Positions 25,954 to 31,181 of a stretch of 64,000 bases of DNA are shown in pieces. Source of the stretch: Prochlorococcus sp. AG-347-L21 (lineage in GTDB: Bacteria; Cyanobacteriota; Cyanobacteriia; PCC-6307; Cyanobiaceae). How positions within the stretch are numbered: position 1 is the first letter of the stretch; each line of letters starts with the position of its first letter. The DNA lies in assembly GCA_003278875.1 (NCBI GenBank), contig QCCQ01000005.1, positions 1 to 64,000 of the forward strand, in the 5' to 3' direction. The translations under genes were made by a program, and so were the position numbers. The notes beneath the pieces are model-generated. The model was given only the letters and a program-made list of their open reading frames with translations, made no database searches and was not told where the DNA came from.

Positions 25954-26309
25954 TATCCAATTTTGTTACTAGGATTAGTTATATAAATTATGAGATTTAA
26001 GACATAGTTAGCGGGTAAATTTAATGGCTTCAAAAGTAACAAAGCCATTCCTTGAGTCACATTAAATTCTTCATTTTTCATAAAAAAATAAAAGTCTCAT
26101 TTTAATTATAAAAAGACTGTCAAATACAAAATAAAAATACTAAAAAAAAGATATATAAGCATTTATTAATTAAGGATTTTCAAGATATCTAATATCAAAA
26201 ACTTATTTTAAAAAATCATAGATTTAGTGCTACTTGTTATTTTTTTTTTTTACAAAAAATCCACGTTATAATTTAGTGATCACTACTATTTAACACTTAT
26301 AAATACCCA
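25954..26309. other. 356-bp non-coding stretch
   Basis: No ORF of note. It contains an 8-bp inverted repeat AATGGCTT (26023-26030) / AAGCCATT (26042-26049) without a T tract, long A/T runs, and at its right end a promoter-like TATAAT with a 12-bp palindrome leading into a 49-residue ORF. Composition is even more AT-rich than the flanking genes. Confidence 0.5.
26267..26285 (+). promoter_or_regulatory. TATAAT with palindrome at the expected start site
   Basis: TATAAT at 26267-26272 is followed 1 bp later by the perfect 12-bp palindrome TAGTGATCACTA (26274-26285), covering the predicted transcription start. The downstream gene begins at 26310. The AGTG/CACT half-sites resemble those around the RHH regulator gene at 27.3-27.7 kb. 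Operator role is inferred. Confidence 0.45.
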
Positions 26310-26459
26310 ATGAAGTATCTCATCACAAGCAAAAGATCAAGAGCTTTATTTGGTATTGGAATAGTTGCTATAAGTATTGGATTAATATCAAAAAAAGTAA
26401 TTAACTATCCAGCTGGAGGATGTATGAAAGGTACTCAAGAAATAATCTTTAATATCTAG
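26310..26459 (+). CDS. Small membrane protein of unknown function
   Basis: 49 residues, ATG start. The basic N terminus ('MKYLITSKRSR') precedes one hydrophobic helix ('ALFGIGIVAISIGLI') and a short tail with one Cys ('YPAGGCMKGTQEI'). Positive-inside topology predicts the N terminus in the cytoplasm. It has its own promoter-like element 25-43 bp upstream. No family recognised. Confidence 0.5.
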   Translation: MKYLITSKRSRALFGIGIVAISIGLISKKVINYPAGGCMKGTQEIIFNI

Positions 26460-26483
26460 CCATTAATTAATTTTACATTTTCC

Positions 26484-26873
26484 TTAATTCTTAAATCCAG
26501 TCAACTTTGATAACTCTTTAAGTGAAAGTACACCTAAAATTAGTTTTCCATTTATTTCCCATGTTGGAAACCCTTTAATTTTTTTATTAATGCATAATTG
26601 AGTTTGACTGTTTATGCCATCTCTTGCACATTCAACTACATTAAGTTCTCTATAAGCTTTCTTACCAAATAATTCACTTTGATATAGGCAATTAGGACAC
26701 CAATATGCTGAATATTTAACTACACCATTATCTTTAAGGTATTTTGCCAACTCGATTGAATCACTAGTGCTTTCTGAGGTGACTATAAGTTCTCTCTGGT
26801 TATTTAAGTGAGAGCTACGAACAACACTTGGTAAAGTAAGCAAAACTAATAGTGGGATTAATAGGCGTTTCAT
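26484..26873 (-). CDS. Exported thioredoxin-like protein (VKOR-type Trx domain)
   Basis: 129 residues. Signal peptide-like N terminus ('LLIPLLVLLTLPSVVRS'), then a short thioredoxin-like domain with active site 'AYWCPNCLYQSELFGKKA' and 'GFPTWEINGKLILG' (the cis-Pro loop). This order matches the thioredoxin-like domain fused to bacterial/plant VKOR enzymes, here freestanding. Likely a periplasmic or lumenal disulfide oxidoreductase. Its ATG overlaps the stop of the upstream 50-residue ORF (ATGA), implying translational coupling. Confidence 0.8.
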   Translation of the reverse strand: MKRLLIPLLVLLTLPSVVRSSHLNNQRELIVTSESTSDSIELAKYLKDNGVVKYSAYWCPNCLYQSELFGKKAYRELNVVECARDGINSQTQLCINKKIKGFPTWEINGKLILGVLSLKELSKLTGFKN

Positions 26874-27022
26874 TTATTTACTACTTTTCCTCCATATTTT
26901 CTAACTATCTTATCAATCAAAATTCGTATATCTTTATTTTTAAGTTTCTCTATTTGCTGAAGATTTTCAAGAAGATCAGATATTTGATCCTGTGTATCTT
27001 CATTTAATTCACTTACTGCCAT
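26870..27022 (-). CDS. 50-residue charged protein coupled to the thioredoxin-like gene
   Basis: Reads 'MAVSELNEDTQDQISDLLEN' then 'LQQIEKLKNKDIRILIDKIV' and ends in a Lys-rich tail: a soluble, helix-forming, charged protein. Its TGA overlaps the ATG of the exported thioredoxin-like gene, the usual sign of coupled translation. Not recognised; too short to assign by eye. Confidence 0.55.
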   Translation of the reverse strand: MAVSELNEDTQDQISDLLENLQQIEKLKNKDIRILIDKIVRKYGGKVVNK

Positions 27023-27112
27023 TTATATCAAGAGTGTTTATATTCCAATGTTAAATCAAAAGTAAATTTACATACTTATTGTATTTATATTTTATTATTG
27101 CTATTTTTTTAA

Positions 27113-27153
27113 AGCGGGCTAAGGTTCATATCTCCACGAGGATTTAGTCCGCT
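27113..27153. ncRNA. Stable hairpin, candidate small RNA or bidirectional terminator
   Basis: AGCGGGCTAA (27113-27122) pairs over 10 bp (one G-U) with TTAGTCCGCT (27144-27153), with a 21-nt loop that can form a small inner stem (CTC/GAG). It is the most GC-rich patch of the neighbourhood and lies in a 267-bp gap upstream of the thioredoxin operon. No T tract follows on the + strand; on the minus strand TTTAAAAAAA follows. Strand and function undecided. Confidence 0.35.
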
Positions 27154-27273
27154 AAATTATTAAAGATTAAATTTATTTTGGATCCCTCTTTAAGAAGTTG
27201 ATTAGAAATATTATAAAAATTTATCTTTACTTAATTTTTAAATTCCATTGAAAAGCATTCTCATATAAACATT

Positions 27274-27290
27274 AATAGTGTGACACTATT
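27274..27290. promoter_or_regulatory. 17-bp palindrome AGTGT-G-ACACT at the 3' end of the RHH gene
   Basis: AATAGTGTGACACTATT is a perfect palindrome (8+1+8) that touches the stop codon of the RHH gene. Its core matches the box at 27669-27679 upstream of the same gene, consistent with a shared DNA-binding protein. Confidence 0.5.
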
Positions 27291-27655
27291 TATTCAATAA
27301 TGTTATTATTTCGCTTCATAACTTTCTTAAAATATTTAAACTCAATAAATTCATGCATCATTTTGATATCATCAGATAATACTTTTTTATTAACTACATA
27401 TTCGTCTACATTAAGTGAAGATTTATTATTTTCAGAAAATGTTTCTTGATCAAAAGAAAAGTCTATAAAATCCCTTTTATCATTTTGATTATGATCATAA
27501 GATTCATTTAACACACCTCGAGACCTCAACGCTTCCTCAACCAATAAACCTGTGACTTTTGACTGACTAAACTCATTAGCAATGCACAATTTTTCAATAA
27601 TTTCATGCACTTTTTCACTTGGCAAAAAACCAATTCTTTTCCTCTGAGAGGGCAT
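27290..27655 (-). CDS. Ribbon-helix-helix-like regulator (putative autoregulator)
   Basis: 121 residues from the ATG giving 'MPSQRKRIGFLPSEKVHEII'; an upstream alternative adds 7 residues that overlap an operator-like box. The N terminus ('KRIGFLPSEKVHEIIEKLCI', 'SQSKVTGLLVEEALRSRG') follows the CopG/RHH beta-helix-helix pattern. The rest is polar and acidic with no domain I recognise. It is flanked by AGTGT-N-ACACT palindromes at both ends, suggesting it binds them and represses itself. The small ORF at 27731 is divergent. Confidence 0.65.
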   Translation of the reverse strand: MPSQRKRIGFLPSEKVHEIIEKLCIANEFSQSKVTGLLVEEALRSRGVLNESYDHNQNDKRDFIDFSFDQETFSENNKSSLNVDEYVVNKKVLSDDIKMMHEFIEFKYFKKVMKRNNNIIE

Positions 27656-27668
27656 AATTAAAAAAATT

Positions 27669-27701
27669 AGTGTCACACTTGCACATTATAAGTGTTGCAC
27701 T
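27669..27701 (-). promoter_or_regulatory. Twin AGTGT-N-(A/G)CACT boxes around a -10 element
   Basis: AGTGTCACACT (27669-27679, perfect 5+1+5 palindrome) and AGTGTTGCACT (27691-27701, one mismatch) have centres 22 bp apart, about two helical turns. Between them, on the minus strand, lies TATAAT (27685-27690), so transcription of the RHH gene would start inside the proximal box. This is a classic autorepression layout; binding is inferred. Confidence 0.5.
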
Positions 27702-27730
27702 ATATTTGATTTAAGTCAACTAATTTTGCT

Positions 27731-27883
27731 ATGCATATTTTATTATTTCCTATCGGATTTTTTCTTTGGTATCTAGCTTATGAAGCAAAACCTATCATTA
27801 ATGATGAAGTAAAACTTAATTGGGAAGAAAAAAATACAATTAAAAGAAATAAACTTTTAAATATCATCAACGAAAGCTTTTAA
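27731..27883 (+). CDS. Small membrane-anchored protein of unknown function
   Basis: 50 residues. The hydrophobic N terminus ('MHILLFPIGFFLWYLAYEA') is followed by a charged cytoplasmic-type tail ('NWEEKNTIKRNK'). It is divergent from the RHH gene, and the twin-box region could control both. Its stop overlaps that of the convergent ORF at 27880-28059. No family recognised. Confidence 0.45.
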   Translation: MHILLFPIGFFLWYLAYEAKPIINDEVKLNWEEKNTIKRNKLLNIINESF

Positions 27884-28059
27884 AATTTACTGTTAATCGA
27901 TTTTGACCATTCCTTATGCTTATTATCTAGATCTGAGATTAACTGTTTTTGATAAGTAAATTTGAGTTGATTTTCGTTAAGTGATTTTTTTGTGATAATC
28001 ATCTCCTTAGAGAAAAAATAAGGAGTGTTAGAGCTACTAATTTTTTTTTTGACTTCCAT
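27880..28059 (-). CDS. 59-residue charged hypothetical protein
   Basis: Begins 'MEVKKKISSSNTPYFFSKEM', contains 'NQLKFTYQKQLISDLDNKHK' and ends 'EWSKSINSKF'. Soluble, Lys-rich and helix-prone. An internal ATG at residue 20 is directly preceded by AAGGAG, too close for an ideal ribosome site. Convergent with the previous ORF, overlapping by 4 bp. Evidence is the ORF alone. Confidence 0.4.
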   Translation of the reverse strand: MEVKKKISSSNTPYFFSKEMIITKKSLNENQLKFTYQKQLISDLDNKHKEWSKSINSKF

Positions 28060-28221
28060 CTGATGAATTCATCTATTTTTTTTATATGACTTAAAAGGTT
28101 ATAGTCTCAATTTTTTTATATTCTTTTTATATTTTCTTAATATGTGTTTTTAGCACGTTTGTAAAAAATATTAGTTTATTAAATAATAAAGGCTATATTT
28201 AGACAAAATATATGTTTTATC

Positions 28222-28392
28222 ATGAATCTAAAGGAAAGAGGGATTACTGTTGGAGATTTACTAATAATACTAATAATAATCACTTCTACAATATTAATTA
28301 AATCATTTAGCAAGGATAAGAAAACAACAATTAATTATAGTAATCAAGAGCAAGTTTCTTATCAGAAAAATTACTATCAAAAATTTATTTGA
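28222..28392 (+). CDS. Small single-helix membrane protein
   Basis: 56 residues. 'MNLKERGITVGDLLIILIII' runs into a hydrophobic helix ending near 'STILIKSF', followed by a Lys/Asn/Gln/Tyr-rich tail. 'KERGITVGDLLIIL' has the look of a conserved cyanobacterial small protein, but I cannot name a family. Isolated on both sides by more than 100 bp of AT-rich DNA. Confidence 0.55.
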   Translation: MNLKERGITVGDLLIILIIITSTILIKSFSKDKKTTINYSNQEQVSYQKNYYQKFI

Positions 28393-28502
28393 ACAGCTTA
28401 TATAAATTATTCATAAAACTCTTAATTAATTCAATTAAATATTAACTATCTCTTATGTAAATCTCAAGAATTAATAATTATCAAAGAAGGAGTTTATGTA
28501 TT

Positions 28503-28679
28503 TTAAATATTTTGATGAAATGATTTAGAACTTTCCCATTTCAAGTTATCCTTTAAATCATTGATATCATTTGATATTGAAACTAAATTCACCATTTGAA
28601 GAATTTGATTTTTATTTAGCCTATTAATAATAATAAGTTTATTAAGCATTTCTAAAACAGATTCATCATTAATATTCAT
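28503..28679 (-). CDS. 58-residue hypothetical protein
   Basis: Starts 'MNINDESVLEMLNKLIIINR' and ends 'WESSKSFHQNI'. Amphipathic helical pattern, no Cys, no clear membrane segment. Located alone between two + strand small ORFs. Supported only by an intact ATG-to-stop frame and plausible composition. Confidence 0.4.
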   Translation of the reverse strand: MNINDESVLEMLNKLIIINRLNKNQILQMVNLVSISNDINDLKDNLKWESSKSFHQNI

Positions 28680-28815
28680 TGTTTGTATAAAAAATATGAT
28701 GCTTCAGTGCAAATATTTTATCTTATTATTTTAAAAATTTCTCTTAAAACTTTATTATCTATTTTTTTATGAATATAAAAGATATTTATAAAATTTTTAA
28801 AAATAAAACCCTTAC

Positions 28816-28850
28816 TTATAAGAAAATTTCTTAAGCTCACTTTCTTATAA
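28816..28850. repeat. Inverted repeat with two alternative pairings
   Basis: TTATAAGAAA (28816-28825) is the exact complement of TTTCTTATAA (28841-28850). The same left arm can instead pair with the nearer TTTCTT (28827-28832). It sits 26 bp upstream of the next small ORF. It could be an operator or a switchable leader hairpin; no test possible here. Confidence 0.3.
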
Positions 28851-28876
28851 ATTCGTTTATTGTAAAAAGAAAAAAA

Positions 28877-29047
28877 ATGAAAAAAAATTCCAAGAAAGAA
28901 TACCTTAATAGAGATGAAGTTAATGAAATGATTGAATCAGCTTTAAGGAGACATAATAGAAGATCTACAATAATATCAAGCGTACTTGGCTGGATTCTAA
29001 TAGGAGGTTATTCTTTTGGACTTTTTCAAGCAGTTCAAAATGTCTAA
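28877..29047 (+). CDS. Small single-helix membrane protein
   Basis: 56 residues. The Lys/Arg-rich first half ('KKEYLNRDEVNEMIESALRR', 'HNRRS') precedes a membrane helix ('TIISSVLGWILIGGYSFGLF'). The strongly basic N-terminal half predicts a cytoplasmic location by the positive-inside rule. No family recognised; not a high-light-inducible protein (the ExxNGRxAM motif is absent). Confidence 0.5.
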   Translation: MKKNSKKEYLNRDEVNEMIESALRRHNRRSTIISSVLGWILIGGYSFGLFQAVQNV

Positions 29048-29110
29048 TTAATCTTTTCTTTAAAGTGGAACTTGATAGATGATAAATTAATATAAGTTTA
29101 TGTATTTATT

Positions 29111-29332
29111 ATGAGAGAATATATTGAGGAAAATCTTACGGTGATAAGAAAATATTTAAAAAAAAGAAAACAATATACATCAAAATTAAATAATGCTTCG
29201 ATAATGGAAGAATTCAAAGAATGGAGCAAAGATCCATTACCTGAGACAGAATCAATTTGGACTTTACCTGACTTAACGAGAAATGAAAGACTAAAAAATT
29301 TTTGTCGTTCAATTAAGAAGGAAATAAGATAA
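29111..29332 (+). CDS. 73-residue soluble hypothetical protein
   Basis: Highly charged and helical: 'EENLTVIRKYLKKRKQYTSK', then 'EEFKEWSKDPLPETESIWTL', ending 'LKNFCRSIKKEIR'. The pattern of an N-terminal basic helix and a Trp/Pro hinge is distinctive, but I cannot place it in a family. It converges with the small membrane ORF at 29336. Confidence 0.5.
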   Translation: MREYIEENLTVIRKYLKKRKQYTSKLNNASIMEEFKEWSKDPLPETESIWTLPDLTRNERLKNFCRSIKKEIR

Positions 29333-29335
29333 TTT

Positions 29336-29494
29336 TTAACTTCCTAGTTCTATATGATTTACCTTTAAGTAAAAATAACCCAAAAATCCAACTATATTCA
29401 AAATTACAACGAAAATCCAAGCTCCAATTGGCTGATTAGAATCAATTTTTTTTACTCTAACTTTTTCCTTTAGTCTTTCAATATATTTAGCCAT
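29336..29494 (-). CDS. 52-residue membrane protein of unknown function
   Basis: Reads 'MAKYIERLKEKVRVKKIDSN' (basic, cytoplasmic) followed by one hydrophobic helix ('IGAWIFVVILNIVGFLGYFY') and a short tail. The clean ATG start and positive-inside pattern support a real small membrane protein. Its stop lies 3 bp from that of the convergent 73-residue ORF. Confidence 0.5.
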   Translation of the reverse strand: MAKYIERLKEKVRVKKIDSNQPIGAWIFVVILNIVGFLGYFYLKVNHIELGS

Positions 29495-29572
29495 AATTAA
29501 AAATATCAAAAAGAATATTCCTAATTATAGAGAGTTAAATTTTAAGGAATCTTAAATAAAATAAAATTTCTT

Positions 29573-29698
29573 TTAATTCGAATTTTTATTATCAAGCCTG
29601 TTAATGGGATATTTAATTAACTCCTTTTTGAGATTTTTTAAAAGTTTATTGTGATTCAAAATTGTAAATTTCCTAGTAAAGGAATAGTGCCATTTCAT
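29573..29698 (-). CDS. Possible 41-residue basic peptide
   Basis: ATG frame 'MKWHYSFTRKFTILNHNKLL' followed by a Lys-rich stretch 'KNLKKELIKYPINRLDNK'. Strongly cationic, no membrane helix. It occupies most of the gap between the small membrane ORF and the peroxiredoxin promoter. Support is weak: length and composition alone. Confidence 0.28.
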   Translation of the reverse strand: MKWHYSFTRKFTILNHNKLLKNLKKELIKYPINRLDNKNSN

Positions 29699-29714
29699 TG
29701 AATTAAAAAAAAAC

Positions 29715-29744
29715 TTGCTAATTCATTATTAATAAAATTATAAT
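29715..29744 (+). promoter_or_regulatory. Promoter of the peroxiredoxin gene
   Basis: TTGCTA (29715-29720) and TATAAT (29739-29744) are separated by 18 bp, a good sigma-70-type promoter. The expected start near 29751 falls at a short inverted repeat GGTC-AATTA-GACC (29754-29766). AAGGA about 10 bp before the ATG would be the ribosome site. Confidence 0.55.
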
Positions 29745-29796
29745 ACTTATTACGGTCAATTAGACCATACATAATTTAAATAAGGACAAATTTTTT

Positions 29797-30381
29797 ATGA
29801 GCTTAAGAGTTGGCCAAGAAGCACCAGACTTTAGTGCTACAGCAGTATATGATCAAGAGTTTAAGGAGATTACACTTTCAGGTCTAAGAGGTAAATGGGT
29901 TGTTCTATTCTTTTATCCATTAGATTTTACATTTGTATGTCCAACTGAAATCACTGCATTTAGTGATAGATACCAAGATTTCTCGGCACTTAATACGGAA
30001 ATACTTGGGGTATCAGTTGATAGCAAACACTGTCATTTGGCTTGGATACAAACTCCAAGGAATGAAGGTGGTATAGGTGATATTAACTATCCGTTAGTTT
30101 CTGACTTAAAAAGAGAAATTTGCCAGGCGTACAATGTTCTAAATGATGATGGGGAGGCTGATAGAGGTTTATTTCTTATTAATCCCGAAGGAGTAGTTAT
30201 GCATACGACTGTTAACAAGGCTCCTGTAGGAAGAAATGTTGATGAAACGCTAAGGATTCTTCAAGGTTATCAATACGTTGCGGCAAACCCTGATGAAGTA
30301 TGTCCAGCAAACTGGACCCCTGGAGAGAAAACAATGTTAGAGGACCCCAAAGGTAGTAAGGAATATTTTTCTGCGCTATAG
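29797..30381 (+). CDS. Typical 2-Cys peroxiredoxin
   Basis: 194 residues. Peroxidatic Cys in '[20 protein letters not shown]' (about residues 42-61) and resolving Cys in the C-terminal '[14 protein letters not shown]' define the AhpC/typical 2-Cys class. '[13 protein letters not shown]' and '[11 protein letters not shown]' complete the fold. Role: thioredoxin-dependent reduction of hydrogen peroxide and organic peroxides, a key antioxidant in cyanobacteria. No signal peptide, so cytosolic. A good promoter precedes it, and a terminator lies within the convergent gene's 3' end. Confidence 0.96.
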   Translation: MSLRVGQEAPDFSATAVYDQEFKEITLSGLRGKWVVLFFYPLDFTFVCPTEITAFSDRYQDFSALNTEILGVSVDSKHCHLAWIQTPRNEGGIGDINYPLVSDLKREICQAYNVLNDDGEADRGLFLINPEGVVMHTTVNKAPVGRNVDETLRILQGYQYVAANPDEVCPANWTPGEKTMLEDPKGSKEYFSAL

Positions 30382-30396
30382 AAGAATTAGAAACAT

Positions 30397-31149
30397 TTAA
30401 GTAAGTAATGAGTAGTAAATAATTATAAAAAAATAAAAAATAAATATATTCAAAAAGGGGGTAAAATCCCCTTTTTTAGGTTTAGGCACGATCCAATCGC
30501 TCAAATTAGTTTTATATGATAAAAAGGACCACGTATAAAAAGAAATTTCTATGGCGACTAGGATAAAAAGATTAATTAAATTCAAATCATTTAAACCAAA
30601 ATATCTATAAATATGAAACTGATCATCAACACTAATATTATTAATTTGAAGATGCCAAAGATAGAGAGAAATCAAAATATAATTTACCAATATTATTTTT
30701 TTTAATAGAAACTTAGATTTCTTAAAAATTAATAGGATAGAAATTAAAAATATGAAAAAAAATAATTCTTGAATATCCGGTTTTGGTACATTAATTCCAT
30801 CAAGAAATAAATTAATTATAAGATCAAAATTTATATATATATAATCAGCTATTAAGTAAGAGAGAAATACTAAATTTACTGCTACTAAGAATAATAATCT
30901 TTTTCCTTTAATTAATTTTATACTATGGATTTTTTCCCTAGTAAATTTATAGTGTGTATAGTTTTTCAAAGAGTTTATATACACCAAAGATGGACATATT
31001 ACTCCGCTCAAATAGTAAAGGATTGAATAAAAGGAAATATCATTAATATTGAGTGAATACAAATTAAACCATTGTTTTTGTACAAATGGAAGAATAAGTA
31101 AAAATGAAAGTGTAACTAATAACTTCTTTGTATTGTTTTTAATTATCAA
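30397..31149 (-). CDS. Polytopic membrane protein of unknown function
   Basis: 250 residues, with about six or seven hydrophobic helices: N-terminal 'LLVTLSFLLILPFV', 'SILYYLSGVICPSLVYINSL', 'LLFLVAVNLVFLSYLIADYI', 'LFFFIFLISILLIF', 'LINLFILVAIEISFYTWSFL' and C-terminal 'IFYFFIIIYYSLL'. 'YYLSGVICPSLV' looks like a conserved core. No family recognised. Its 3' coding end contains the intrinsic terminator hairpin of the convergent peroxiredoxin gene. Its start lies 32 bp downstream of the FtsH-like gene on the same strand, so the two may share a transcript. Confidence 0.75.
   Translation of the reverse strand: MIIKNNTKKLLVTLSFLLILPFVQKQWFNLYSLNINDISFYSILYYLSGVICPSLVYINSLKNYTHYKFTREKIHSIKLIKGKRLLFLVAVNLVFLSYLIADYIYINFDLIINLFLDGINVPKPDIQELFFFIFLISILLIFKKSKFLLKKIILVNYILISLYLWHLQINNISVDDQFHIYRYFGLNDLNLINLFILVAIEISFYTWSFLSYKTNLSDWIVPKPKKGDFTPFLNIFIFYFFIIIYYSLLT
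30452..30477 (+). terminator. Intrinsic terminator of the peroxiredoxin gene, inside the opposing gene
   Basis: AAAAAGGGG (30452-30460), loop GTAAAAT, CCCCTTTTT (30468-30476) plus one more T: a 9-bp stem with a T run. It lies 70 bp past the peroxiredoxin stop and within the last 30 codons of the minus-strand membrane protein gene, where it encodes 'PKKGDFTPF'. Confidence 0.75.
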
Positions 31150-31181
31150 GAAAATATTTTTTTTAATTTAAATCAATTAAA

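Noticed and set aside
27880..28059. AAGGAG before the internal ATG as proof of a shorter 40-residue protein.
   Set aside because: The purine stretch abuts the ATG with no spacing, so it is not a reliable ribosome site; the longer frame is listed with low confidence.
29754..29766. GGTC-AATTA-GACC inverted repeat at the peroxiredoxin start site as an oxidative-stress operator.
   Set aside because: Arms are only 4 bp and do not match a known PerR or OxyR box; kept only as a remark in the promoter entry.
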